Shown piece by piece: positions 46,077 through 54,621 of a stretch of DNA of 64,000 bases. Origin of the DNA: Agrococcus sediminis. Lineage in GTDB: Bacteria > Actinomycetota > Actinomycetes > Actinomycetales > Microbacteriaceae. Where the stretch lies: the NCBI RefSeq assembly GCF_007923295.1, contig NZ_VOIR01000013.1, positions 186,001 through 250,000 on the forward strand. Direction: 5' to 3'. Position numbers and translations under genes: made by a program. The notes under the pieces were generated by a model. It made no database searches. It saw nothing but the letters and a program-made list of their open reading frames with translations, and was not told where the DNA came from. Positions within the stretch are counted from its first letter, which is position 1. Each line of letters begins with the position of its first letter.

Positions 46077-47300
46077 ATGCAGCAGCTGAGCGTCATCGGC
46101 GTCGAGGACGGCGTGCTCATCCTCGAGTCCGACTCCGGCGAGCGCTTCAGCGTGCCCGTCGATGCACTCCCCGAGCACCGCAGGCCGCAGGCCGCGGTGC
46201 CCCACCGCGAGCGCAAGGCGAGCCCGCGCGACATCCAGTCGCTCATCCGCGGCGGCATGTCCGCCGAGGAGGTCGCCTCCTCCACGGGCGAGGAGCTCGC
46301 CTACGTCGAGCGCTTCGAGGGGCCGGTCATCGCCGAGCGCGCGCACGTGCTCGACTCCGCGCTCTCCATCCCCGTCGCATCCGGCGACATCGACCCGCTC
46401 GCGGGCGAGACGACCTTCGGCGCCGCGATCGAGGAGCGCCTCGACGACCTGCGCGCCTCCGACCGCTCGTGGGCCTCGTGGAAGGACACGGAGGGCGGCG
46501 CGTGGACCGTGCGCCTGCGCTTCACGACCGAGGGCATGCAGCACGAGGCCGTCTGGGGCTACGAGCCCAAGAAGGCCACCCTCACGCCCCGCGGCAAGGA
46601 GGCGGTCTCGCTGAGCCAGACGGGCGACGCGTCGAGCGTGCTCGTGCCCAGGCTCCGCGCCATCGACCGCCAGTCGCGGCCGGCGTCGCCCGAGCCTGCT
46701 CCCGCGCCGTCCGCGGCGCCGTCCGCTCCCGCACCCGCGGGCGAGCGCGCGCCGAGCCAGCCCGCTCCCCCCATCTCGCAGCGCGCCGACGCCGCCGACA
46801 CCGGCCGCTTCGACTCGGATGCGTTCCGGATCCAGCGCGGCGCGGTGCGGCAGGCTCCGGCGCCGGTGGAGCCGGGCGTGGGCCTCGAGGAGGCCGTCGC
46901 GTCGTCGACGGCGACCGAGGGCGCCGCCGACGAGCGCGCCAAGGAGCCGACGAAGGCCGACAACCCGTGGCTGCGCCGCCGCACCGGCGAGGTCGGCAGC
47001 CAGCCCGAGAACGTGCAGGCCGCCGCGATCAACCGGCCCGCCGCATCCGCGCAGCCGAACCACACCGCCGAGCTGCTCGACGCCCTCCGCCGTCGCCGCA
47101 GCGAGCGGGAGGCGGCGCTGCGCACCGCCGAGACCGAGCCGGGCCTGTTCGAGGCCGAGGCGCCGAGGCCCGAGCCCCAGGAGGAGGCCCGTCCGCAGCG
47201 CGCGACGGGCACCGGCCCGGTCGGCTCGAAGAAGCGCGGATCGCGCGCCTCGATGCCGAGCTGGGACGAGATCGTCTTCGGGTCGCGCTCCGACGACTGA
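46077..47300 (+). CDS. sepH: Cell division protein SepH (DUF3071)
   Basis: FtsZ-binding division regulator known from Streptomyces and mycobacteria. 407 residues from the ATG at 46077. The conserved N-terminal DUF3071 domain (1-185) includes LSVIGVEDGVLILESDSGERFSVPVD and a helix-turn-helix-like SPRDIQSLIRGGMSAEEVA. The rest is disordered and rich in Pro/Ala/Glu, ending in a conserved short motif SRASMPSWDEIVFG. A GGAAGGA site precedes the ATG. Confidence 0.94.
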   Translation: MQQLSVIGVEDGVLILESDSGERFSVPVDALPEHRRPQAAVPHRERKASPRDIQSLIRGGMSAEEVASSTGEELAYVERFEGPVIAERAHVLDSALSIPVASGDIDPLAGETTFGAAIEERLDDLRASDRSWASWKDTEGGAWTVRLRFTTEGMQHEAVWGYEPKKATLTPRGKEAVSLSQTGDASSVLVPRLRAIDRQSRPASPEPAPAPSAAPSAPAPAGERAPSQPAPPISQRADAADTGRFDSDAFRIQRGAVRQAPAPVEPGVGLEEAVASSTATEGAADERAKEPTKADNPWLRRRTGEVGSQPENVQAAAINRPAASAQPNHTAELLDALRRRRSEREAALRTAETEPGLFEAEAPRPEPQEEARPQRATGTGPVGSKKRGSRASMPSWDEIVFGSRSDD

Positions 47301-47311
47301 GCGCCGCACCA

Positions 47312-47351
47312 CGAGAGGCGGGCATCCGGGCGACCGGGTGCCCGCCTCTCG
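47312..47351 (+). terminator. sepH terminator
   Basis: 18-bp stem with one G-T pair and a GCGA loop, 12 bp after the sepH stop. Confidence 0.8.
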
Positions 47352-47368
47352 GTGTGTCGCGCCCCATG

Positions 47369-47400
47369 CGTCTCACCTGAACGAGACGTCATGTTAGATT
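47369..47400 (+). promoter_or_regulatory. Promoter region with inverted repeat upstream of the MHS transporter
   Basis: Inverted repeat CGTCTC-N8-GAGACG (47369-47388) overlaps the expected -35 position for a TAGATT -10 at 47395-47400. This is the layout of a repressor site; the regulator gene is not in the window. Confidence 0.45.
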
Positions 47401-47439
47401 CACCGCGCACAGTCCCGTGCACCCTACGAGGAGGTAGGC

Positions 47440-48807
47440 ATGACAGCACCCGCGCACGACACCAAGCGCGACAATTCCCGCGAGGGCCTGGGCAAGGTCG
47501 TCACGGCCGCCATGGCGGGCACGGTCGTCGAGTGGTACGAGTTCTTCCTGTACGCCACGGCGTCGACGATCGTCTTCAACCTGATCATGTTCCCCGCGAG
47601 CGATGATCCGTACTTCCCCATCATCAGCGCATTCCTGACCTACGCGGTGGGCTTCGTCGCCCGTCCGCTCGGCGGCATCGTCTTCGGCCACTTCGGCGAC
47701 AAGTACGGCCGCAAGAAGCTGCTGCAGTTCGCGATCATCCTGGTGGGTGTCGCGACGTTCCTGATGGGCTGCCTGCCCACGTTCGACCAGATCGGCTACT
47801 TCGCACCCGCTGCGCTCGTGGTCCTGCGCTTCTTCCAGGGCTTCGCGGTCGGCGGCGAGTGGGGCGGCGGCGTCCTGCTGGTGGCCGAGCACTCGCCCAA
47901 CAAGGAGCGCGGCTTCTGGTCGTCGTTCCCGCAGGCGGCGGTCCCGGCCGGCAACCTGCTCGCCACGATCGTGCTGCTCGTCCTGCAGTGGACGCTCTCG
48001 GACGAGGACTTCCTCGGCTGGGGCTGGCGCATCGCGTTCTGGCTGTCGGTCGTCATCGTCGCGGTGGGCTACTACATCCGCACCCGCATCGAGGACGCGC
48101 CGATCTTCCAGGAGGTCAAGGCCGAGGTCGCCGAGTCGAAGTCGAAGTCGTACGGCGTGCTCGAGGTGCTGAAGCGCTACCCCAAGGGCGTGCTGACGGC
48201 CATGGGCCTGCGCTTCGCGGAGAACGTCCTCTACTACCTGGTCGTCACGTTCTCGATCGTGTACCTGCGCACGTACCTCGAGTACGACGTGTCCCGCATC
48301 CTCGGCCTGATGGCGATCGCGCACATCGCGCACTTCATCTTCGTGCCGATCGTGGGCCGCTTCACCGACCGCGTGGGCCGCAAGCCCATGTACATGGCGG
48401 GCGTGCTCCTGGGCGCGACGTGGGGCTTCATCGCCTTCCCGATGTTCGAGACCGGCAATGACATCGTCATCCTGCTGGGCATCATCATCGGCCTGCTGTT
48501 CCACGCCCTCATGTACGCCGGCCAGCCGGCGATCATGGCCGAGCTCTTCCCGACGCGCATGCGCTACTCGGGCGTCTCGCTCGGCTATCAGGTCACGTCG
48601 ATCGTCGCGGGCTCGCTCGCGCCGATCATCGCCACCTGGCTGCTCGGGCAGTTCGGCAGCCACATCCCGGTCGCGATCTACCTCGTGATCGCCTGCGGCA
48701 TCACGCTCATCGCGGTGCTGGCGCTCAAGGAGACGAAGGGCATCTCGCTGCACGACGTCGACGACGAGGACCGCCGCCGCGTGCTGGCCGAGAAGGGCAC
48801 GGTCTGA
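47440..48807 (+). CDS. MHS-family major facilitator transporter
   Basis: Proton-coupled uptake of a small organic acid or osmolyte. 455 residues, twelve helices. Metabolite:H+ symporter signatures: GTVVEWYEFFLYA at the first helix, FGHFGDKYGRKK in loop 2-3, and RFFQGFAVGGEWGGG. Close to shikimate/alpha-ketoglutarate/proline-type carriers; the substrate is unknown. A GAGGAGG site lies 6 nt before the ATG. Codon use is slightly less extreme than its neighbours (several AAG/TTC runs and lower local GC in the -10 area). The next two genes are dehydrogenases on the same strand. Confidence 0.92.
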   Translation: MTAPAHDTKRDNSREGLGKVVTAAMAGTVVEWYEFFLYATASTIVFNLIMFPASDDPYFPIISAFLTYAVGFVARPLGGIVFGHFGDKYGRKKLLQFAIILVGVATFLMGCLPTFDQIGYFAPAALVVLRFFQGFAVGGEWGGGVLLVAEHSPNKERGFWSSFPQAAVPAGNLLATIVLLVLQWTLSDEDFLGWGWRIAFWLSVVIVAVGYYIRTRIEDAPIFQEVKAEVAESKSKSYGVLEVLKRYPKGVLTAMGLRFAENVLYYLVVTFSIVYLRTYLEYDVSRILGLMAIAHIAHFIFVPIVGRFTDRVGRKPMYMAGVLLGATWGFIAFPMFETGNDIVILLGIIIGLLFHALMYAGQPAIMAELFPTRMRYSGVSLGYQVTSIVAGSLAPIIATWLLGQFGSHIPVAIYLVIACGITLIAVLALKETKGISLHDVDDEDRRRVLAEKGTV

Positions 48808-48832
48808 TCCACTGATCGGAGCGCATGACGCG

Positions 48833-48862
48833 ACGGGCGGCGAGGGCGACCTCGCCGCCCGT
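48833..48862 (+). terminator. Terminator after the MHS transporter
   Basis: 13-bp stem (arms 48833-48845 and 48850-48862) with a GCGA loop. Separates the transporter from the dehydrogenase pair, which has its own TAGCGT box. Confidence 0.75.
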
Positions 48863-48878
48863 TCCGCGTCCGACGGGA

Positions 48879-48884
48879 TAGCGT
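48879..48884 (+). promoter_or_regulatory. Candidate -10 (TAGCGT) of the dehydrogenase pair
   Basis: TAGCGT 30 bp before the ATG at 48914, with a GAGGAAGGA ribosome site between. Confidence 0.45.
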
Positions 48885-48913
48885 TGGGGCACCACCTGAG
48901 GAAGGAATCGACG

Positions 48914-49828
48914 ATGACGTCAATCGCCTGGATCGGACTCGGCAACATGGGCAGCCGGATGTCCTCCCACCTGGTCACCGCGGGGCACGAGGTGCGCGGG
49001 TACGACGTGGTCGACGCGCTGCGCGAGAGCGCCGCGGAGCACGGCATCACCCCCGTCGCGAGCGTCGCCGAGGCCGTCGAGGGCGCCGACGTGGTCATCA
49101 CGAGCCTGCCCAAGGGCGAACACGTGCGGCAGGTGCTCGAGGGCCCCGACGGCGTCTTCGAGCACGCCGCGCCCGGGACCCTCATCCTCGACACGTCGAC
49201 CGTCGACATCGAGACCTCGCAGTGGTGCCACGGCGAGGCCGGCTCGCGCGGGTTCCGCTTCGTCGATGCGCCCGTCTCGGGCGGCACGCAGGGCGCCGAG
49301 GCGGCGACGCTCACGTTCATGCTCGGCGGCGACGAGGCCGACGTCGCCGACGCGAAGGCGATCGTCACGCCCATGGCCGGCAACGTCTTCGCCGTCGGCG
49401 AGGCCACGCACGGCATCGCCGCGAAGCTCGTCAACAACATGATGCTCGGCGTCTCGATCCTCGCGATGTCGGAGGGCTCGCAGCTCGCGCAGCGGCTCGG
49501 CCTCGACCCGAAGGCCTTCTTCGACGTCGCTCGCGTCTCGTCCGGCGACTCGTGGGCGCTGCGCACCTGGTACCCGGTGCCGGGCGTCGTGCCGGGCGCC
49601 GCCGCCAACCACAACTTCGACGCGTCCTTCTCGGCGATGCTGTGCCACAAGGACGTCACGCTGGCCGTCGCGGGCGCCGAGGCCGCGGGCGTGCACGTGC
49701 CGGCCGCGACGCTCATCCGCGACCAGCTGCAGCGGCTGCTCGACGACGGCCTCGGCGGCAAGGACTGCACGCTCGTCGTGCGCGAGGCGAGCCCCGACGG
49801 CTCGGTCGCCGGCTGGGACGGCCGCTGA
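48914..49828 (+). CDS. 3-Hydroxyisobutyrate dehydrogenase-family oxidoreductase
   Basis: NAD(P)-dependent oxidation of a beta-hydroxyacid to its semialdehyde (3-hydroxyisobutyrate, tartronate semialdehyde and related acids are family substrates). 304 residues: dinucleotide site WIGLGNMGSRMSSHL, substrate-binding DAPVSGGTQGAEAATLTFMLGG, catalytic Lys in GIAAKLVNNMML. The stop shares its A with the next ATG (TGATG). Confidence 0.92.
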   Translation: MTSIAWIGLGNMGSRMSSHLVTAGHEVRGYDVVDALRESAAEHGITPVASVAEAVEGADVVITSLPKGEHVRQVLEGPDGVFEHAAPGTLILDTSTVDIETSQWCHGEAGSRGFRFVDAPVSGGTQGAEAATLTFMLGGDEADVADAKAIVTPMAGNVFAVGEATHGIAAKLVNNMMLGVSILAMSEGSQLAQRLGLDPKAFFDVARVSSGDSWALRTWYPVPGVVPGAAANHNFDASFSAMLCHKDVTLAVAGAEAAGVHVPAATLIRDQLQRLLDDGLGGKDCTLVVREASPDGSVAGWDGR

Positions 49829-50931
49829 TGCACATCCGCGGCGCGGTGCTGCGCACGATCGGCGCCGAGCGCCCCTTCGCCGACTCACGGCCGCTCGAGC
49901 TCGTCGAGCTCGAGCTCGACCCGCCCGGCCCGGGCGAGCTGCTGCTGCGCATCGAGGCGGCGGGCCTGTGCCACAGCGACCTCTCGGTCGTCGACGGCGC
50001 CCGCCCGCGCCCCGTCCCCATGCTGCTCGGCCACGAGGCCGCGGGGATCGTGGAGGCGGTGGGCGAGGGCGTCGACGACGTCGCGGTCGGCGACCGCGTG
50101 GTCACCACGTTCCTGCCGCGCTGCGGCGAGTGCGCGGCCTGCGCGACCGACGGCCGCCTGCCGTGCGAGCGGGGCTCGGCGTCGAACGGCGCCGGCGAGC
50201 TGCTCAGCGGCGGCCGGCGCCTGCACGAGGACGGGCACGACGTGCACCACCACCTCGGCGTCTCCGCCTTCGCCACCCACGCCGTGCTCGACCGCCGCTC
50301 CGTCGTCCCCGTCGGCGCCGACGTGCCGCCGCAGGTCGCCGCGGTGCTCGGCTGCGCGATGCTCACCGGCGGCGGCGCCGTCGTCAACGCCGGCAGGCCG
50401 CGCGAGGGCGACGACATCGTCATCGTCGGGCTCGGCGGCGTGGGCATGGCGGCGCTGCTCGCCGCCGCATCGCTCGGGCTCGGCAGGGTCATCGGCGTCG
50501 ACGCGGTGCCCGCGAAGCTCGAGCGCGCGCTCGAGCTCGGCGCCGACGTGGCGCTCTCCCCCGACGACGCCGTCGCGCAGGGCTTGCGCGCACCCGTCGT
50601 GATCGAGGCCGCCGGGCACCCGAAGGCGTTCGAGACGGCGTTCGCCCTCACGGCGCCAGGTGGCACGACCGTGACCGTCGGCCTGCCGCATCCGGACGCC
50701 CGGGCGTCGCTCTCGCCGCTGACGTTCACGGCCGAGGCGCGCACCGTCGTCGGCTCGTACCTCGGGTCTGCCGTGCCCTCCCGCGACATCCCGCGCTACG
50801 AGCAGCTGTGGCGCGAGGGCCGGCTGCCCGTCGAGGAGCTCGTGACGAGCGAGATCGCGCTCGAGGACCTCAACGAGGCGCTCGACACGCTCGCCGACGG
50901 CAGGGCGATCCGGCAGGTCGTGCGGTTCTAG
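49828..50931 (+). CDS. Zinc-dependent alcohol dehydrogenase
   Basis: 367 residues of the medium-chain family. Catalytic zinc ligands in AAGLCHSDLS and LLGHEAAG; structural zinc loop RCGECAACATDGRLPC; NAD site VIVGLGGVGMAALLAA. Similar to class III-like alcohol dehydrogenases acting on primary alcohols or hydroxyacids. Coupled to the preceding beta-hydroxyacid dehydrogenase, so the two may oxidise successive or alternative intermediates of the compound imported by the upstream transporter; this link is inferred from position only. Confidence 0.92.
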   Translation: MHIRGAVLRTIGAERPFADSRPLELVELELDPPGPGELLLRIEAAGLCHSDLSVVDGARPRPVPMLLGHEAAGIVEAVGEGVDDVAVGDRVVTTFLPRCGECAACATDGRLPCERGSASNGAGELLSGGRRLHEDGHDVHHHLGVSAFATHAVLDRRSVVPVGADVPPQVAAVLGCAMLTGGGAVVNAGRPREGDDIVIVGLGGVGMAALLAAASLGLGRVIGVDAVPAKLERALELGADVALSPDDAVAQGLRAPVVIEAAGHPKAFETAFALTAPGGTTVTVGLPHPDARASLSPLTFTAEARTVVGSYLGSAVPSRDIPRYEQLWREGRLPVEELVTSEIALEDLNEALDTLADGRAIRQVVRF

Positions 50932-50941
50932 CCCCGGCGCC

Positions 50942-52018
50942 TCACGCGAAGGCGCCGAAGCGCCGCAGCGGCACGCGCAGCTCGTCCTGCGTGAGCGAGC
51001 CGTGCTGGCCGACCATGCCGCGCGCGGGGTCGAGCTCGTCGACGTAGATCGCCGCCCGCCCGCGCGCGGCGACGAACACGTCGCCGAGGCGCGGCGCGAC
51101 CTCGGGATGCACCTCGCCGAGCCAGCCCGCGTCGATCACCTGCTGCCGCGTCGCGACCCACGCGCCGTCGCCGAGCCACGCGCGCCAGTCGTCGGCCACC
51201 GCATCCGCCTCGCCGTCGACCTGCAGCTGCAGGCAGCGCGGCTCCCCCGCGACGTCGGTCACCCGCGCGAGCAGCTCGCGCGGCACGATGCGGTGGGCGG
51301 ATGCGTCGACGTCGACCATGCCGTGGTCGGCGGTGGCGACGAGGCCCACGTCGCGCGGCAGCGTGGCGACGAGGCCCGCGACGAGGCCGTCGAGCTCCTC
51401 GAGCGCGTCGATCCAGTCGTCGGACTGCCAGCCGGACTCGTGGCCCGCGCGGTCGAGCTCGGGCACGTAGAGGTAGACGAGGCTCCGCTCGCGCGCGGCG
51501 CGCTCTGCGAGCGCGAACCGGTCGGCGAGCGCGCGCGCCCCGCGGTACTCGGCGCCCCGCAGCACCGCGCGGGTGAAGCCGCTGTCGGCGTGCTTCGCCT
51601 CGGCGACGACCACCGAGCGGGTCGACTCGAAGAGCGTCGGGCGGCGCTGCCACCGCGCCGGATCCATCGGCCCGCCCCAGTCGCGCAGCTGGTTGCGCAC
51701 CCCGTGGCCGGGCACGAACGCGTCGTAGCCGACCAGCCCGTGCTCGCCGGCGAGCGCGCCCGTCGTGAGGCTCGCGAGCGACACCGCGGTCGTCGACGGG
51801 AAGCCCGCGTCGAGCGAGCCGCCCGGGGCGCCGGCGAGCGTGCGCGCGTGGCCGGCCCGCTGGCCGAGCTGCGCGGCCCCGAGGCCGTCGACGAGCAGCA
51901 CGACCGCACCCGCCACCGCAGGCAGGCCGAGCGCGTTCCGCTCGCCGCGCATCGCCTGCGCCGAGCTCGCGAGAACGTCGGCAAGGCTCCGGGATCCTGG
52001 CGCCCTGGTCGGTAGCAT
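50942..52018 (-). CDS. Alkaline phosphatase superfamily phosphodiesterase
   Basis: 358 residues. Metal and nucleophile motifs of nucleotide pyrophosphatase/phosphodiesterases: [10 protein letters not shown] (Asp44), [15 protein letters not shown] with the Thr nucleophile at about 76, [20 protein letters not shown] and the final GQHGSL. No signal peptide, so cytoplasmic. Substrate unknown. The start at 52018 lies 6 nt after TAGGCT, and the gene is only 11 bp from the divergent parC. Confidence 0.9.
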   Translation of the reverse strand: MLPTRAPGSRSLADVLASSAQAMRGERNALGLPAVAGAVVLLVDGLGAAQLGQRAGHARTLAGAPGGSLDAGFPSTTAVSLASLTTGALAGEHGLVGYDAFVPGHGVRNQLRDWGGPMDPARWQRRPTLFESTRSVVVAEAKHADSGFTRAVLRGAEYRGARALADRFALAERAARERSLVYLYVPELDRAGHESGWQSDDWIDALEELDGLVAGLVATLPRDVGLVATADHGMVDVDASAHRIVPRELLARVTDVAGEPRCLQLQVDGEADAVADDWRAWLGDGAWVATRQQVIDAGWLGEVHPEVAPRLGDVFVAARGRAAIYVDELDPARGMVGQHGSLTQDELRVPLRRFGAFA

Positions 52019-52030
52019 TCCGTCAGCCTA
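52013..52030. promoter_or_regulatory. Interlocked divergent promoters, phosphodiesterase/parC
   Basis: TAGGCT (minus, 52025-52030) ends on the A of the parC ATG; TAGCAT (plus, 52013-52018) contains the start codon of the minus-strand gene. Spacing to start is 6 nt (minus) and 11 nt (plus). Confidence 0.55.
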
Positions 52031-54486
52031 TGACTGCCACGCCCACCACCGAGCCCTCCGACGGCGCCGCGACCGCGGAGCGCATCGACGACATCGACGT
52101 CGCTGCCGAGATGCAGGACTCGTTCCTCGAGTACGCCTACTCCGTCATCTACGCCCGCGCGCTGCCCGACGCCCGCGACGGGCTGAAGCCCGTGCAGCGG
52201 CGCATCCTCTTCCAGATGTCCGAGATGGGCTTGCGCCCCGAGAAGGGCCACGTGAAGAGCGCGCGCGTCGTGGGCGACGTGATGGGCAAGCTGCACCCCC
52301 ACGGCGACACCGCGATCTACGACGCGCTCGTGCGCCTCGCGCAGCCGTTCAGCCTGCGGCTGCCGCTCATCGACGGGCACGGCAACTTCGGCTCGCTCGA
52401 CGACGGGCCCGCCGCGCCCCGCTACACCGAGGCGCGCCTCGCCGCGGCCGGCCTGTCGCTCACCGAGGGCCTCGACGAGGACGTCGTCGACTTCGTCCCC
52501 AACTACGACAACTCGTACCAGCAGCCCGACGTGCTGCCGGCCTCCTACCCGAACCTGCTCGTCAACGGCGCGAGCGGCATCGCGGTCGGCATGGCCACCA
52601 ACATGGCGCCGCACAACCTCGTCGAGGTCGTGCAGGCGGCCAAGCACCTGCTCGCGCACCCCGACGCATCCGTCGCCGACCTCATGCGCCACGTGCCCGG
52701 GCCCGACCTGCCCGGCGGCGGCGTGATCGTCGGCCTCGACGGCATCCGCGAGGCGTACGAGAGCGGCCGCGGCTCGTTCCGCACCCGGGCGCGCGCGTCG
52801 GTCGAGCGGCAGGGCCGCAAGACGCAGATCGTGATCACCGAGCTGCCCTACCTCGTCGGCCCCGAGCGGATCATCGAGAAGATCAAGGACGGCGTGCAGT
52901 CGAAGAAGCTGCAGGGCCTCGCCGACGTGCAGGACCTCACCGACCGCAAGCACGGCATGCGGCTCGTGATCGGCATCAAGACGGGCTTCGACCCGGATGC
53001 CGTGCTGCAGCAGCTCTACCGCTACACACCGCTCGAGGACGGCTTCTCGATCAACAACGTCGCGCTCGTCGAGGGCAAGCCGCAGACGCTGGGGCTCCGC
53101 GAGCTGCTGCGCGTCTACCTCGAGCACCGCGTCGGCGTGGTGCGCCGCCGCAGCGAGTACCGGCTGCAGCGCCGGCGCGACCGCCTGCACCTCGTCGAGG
53201 GCCTGCTCATCGCGGTGCTCGACATCGACGAGGTCATCCAGGTCATCCGCACCTCCGACGACGGCGAGCAGGCGCGCAGGCGGCTGCAGGACGTCTTCGA
53301 CCTCACCGAGGTGCAGGCCGAGCACATCCTCGAGCTGCGGCTGCGGCGCCTGACGAAGTTCAGCCGCATCGAGCTCGAGGCCGAGCGCGACGAGCTGCTC
53401 GCCCAGATCGCCGAGCTCGAGCGCATCCTCGGCACGCAGGCGGCGCTGCACGAGGTGGTCGCGGCCGAGCTCGACGAGGTCGCCGACCGCTTCGGCACGC
53501 CCCGCCGCACGATGCTCACCGAGGCGAACGGCCAGCAGGCCGCGACCGGCCGCTCGGCGGCGGCGCGCGCGGCGGCGGCGAGCCTCGAGATCGCGGATGC
53601 GCCGACGCGCGTCGTCATGTCGGTCACGGGCCGGCTCGTGCGGGTCGACGGCGAGGAGCCCATCCCCGCGCCCGCGCGCCGCAGCCGCCACGACGCGATC
53701 CGCTCGGAGGTCGCCTCGACCACGCGCGGCGCCTTCGGGCTCGTGACGTCGTCGGGGGCCGTGCTGCGCCTGACGCCAGCCGACCTGCCCTCGGTGCCGC
53801 CCGCATCCGTCGGCCTCACCGCGGGCGTCAAGGTGCGCGACCTCGGCGCCTTCGAGCGCGGCGAGGAGGCGGTCGCGCTCATCGACCTCTCGACCGAGGA
53901 GCCGTGGCTCGTGGCGACGGCGCAGGGCATCGTCAAGCGCATCCGGCCCGCCGAGCTGCGCGACCGCGACCGCGAGAGCGTCATCGCGCTGAAGCCCGGC
54001 GACCGGGTCGTGGGCATCGCGCCCGCGCCCGACGACGCCTGGATCGTGCTCATCACGACCGACGCGCAGCTGCTGCGCTTCCCCGCCGGCCAGGTGAACC
54101 CGCAGGGGCCGGGCGCCGGCGGCATGAAGGGCATCGGGCTCAAGGCGGATGCGACGGTGCGGTTCGCCGGCGCCGTGGCCGAGGGCGCCGAGGTCGTCAC
54201 CGTCACCGAGGCCGCCGAGACGCTCGCGGGGCTCGACGAGCCGCGCGTGAAGGTCTCCGACCTCGCCGAGTTCCCGCCGAAGGGGCGCGGCACCGGCGGC
54301 GTGCAGGCGCACCGGCTGCTGAAGGGCGAGGTCGGGCTGAGCCTCGCGTGGGCCGGGCCCTCGCCGCTCGCGGTCGGCGCCGACGGCTCCCAGCGGCAGC
54401 TGCCGCCGGGCGGCGCGGCGCGCGCGGGCTCCGGCGTCTCGGTCGACGGCGCGATCGGCGCGGTCGGGTCGCGGCTCGGCGCGTAG
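52030..54486 (+). CDS. parC: DNA topoisomerase IV subunit A
   Basis: Breakage-rejoining subunit that decatenates chromosomes. 818 residues. Active Tyr132 in APRYTEARL, quinolone-region [21 protein letters not shown], tower and coiled-coil, then beta-propeller blades. No GyrA-box (QRRGGKG-type) is visible in the C-terminal domain, and parE lies next to it in convergent orientation, so topoisomerase IV is preferred over gyrase. The distinction should be checked by seeing whether gyrA/gyrB exist elsewhere. Confidence 0.92.
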   Translation: MTATPTTEPSDGAATAERIDDIDVAAEMQDSFLEYAYSVIYARALPDARDGLKPVQRRILFQMSEMGLRPEKGHVKSARVVGDVMGKLHPHGDTAIYDALVRLAQPFSLRLPLIDGHGNFGSLDDGPAAPRYTEARLAAAGLSLTEGLDEDVVDFVPNYDNSYQQPDVLPASYPNLLVNGASGIAVGMATNMAPHNLVEVVQAAKHLLAHPDASVADLMRHVPGPDLPGGGVIVGLDGIREAYESGRGSFRTRARASVERQGRKTQIVITELPYLVGPERIIEKIKDGVQSKKLQGLADVQDLTDRKHGMRLVIGIKTGFDPDAVLQQLYRYTPLEDGFSINNVALVEGKPQTLGLRELLRVYLEHRVGVVRRRSEYRLQRRRDRLHLVEGLLIAVLDIDEVIQVIRTSDDGEQARRRLQDVFDLTEVQAEHILELRLRRLTKFSRIELEAERDELLAQIAELERILGTQAALHEVVAAELDEVADRFGTPRRTMLTEANGQQAATGRSAAARAAAASLEIADAPTRVVMSVTGRLVRVDGEEPIPAPARRSRHDAIRSEVASTTRGAFGLVTSSGAVLRLTPADLPSVPPASVGLTAGVKVRDLGAFERGEEAVALIDLSTEEPWLVATAQGIVKRIRPAELRDRDRESVIALKPGDRVVGIAPAPDDAWIVLITTDAQLLRFPAGQVNPQGPGAGGMKGIGLKADATVRFAGAVAEGAEVVTVTEAAETLAGLDEPRVKVSDLAEFPPKGRGTGGVQAHRLLKGEVGLSLAWAGPSPLAVGADGSQRQLPPGGAARAGSGVSVDGAIGAVGSRLGA

Positions 54487-54522
54487 CCGGCTCACCGCTG
54501 CTCAGCAGCGCCTCACCACCCG

Positions 54523-54590
54523 CGACTGGGGCGACTGCGCCCGACCGGGCACGGCGTGCCCGCCCCGGTCGTGCGCATCCGCCCCAGTCG
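54523..54590. repeat. 68-bp structured inverted repeat between parC and parE
   Basis: Outer arms CGACTGGGGCG/CGCCCCAGTCG (11 bp perfect), a 2x2 internal loop, TGCGC/GCGCA, a mismatch, then CGACCGGG/CCCCGGTCG-type pairing around a GC-rich loop. It lies between convergent stops at 54486 and 54622. It may be a bidirectional terminator, but its multi-part structure also looks like a dispersed repetitive palindrome. Confidence 0.65.
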
Positions 54591-54621
54591 GCGTCGGCGC
54601 CGCGCTCCGAGCGCGCGCGCC

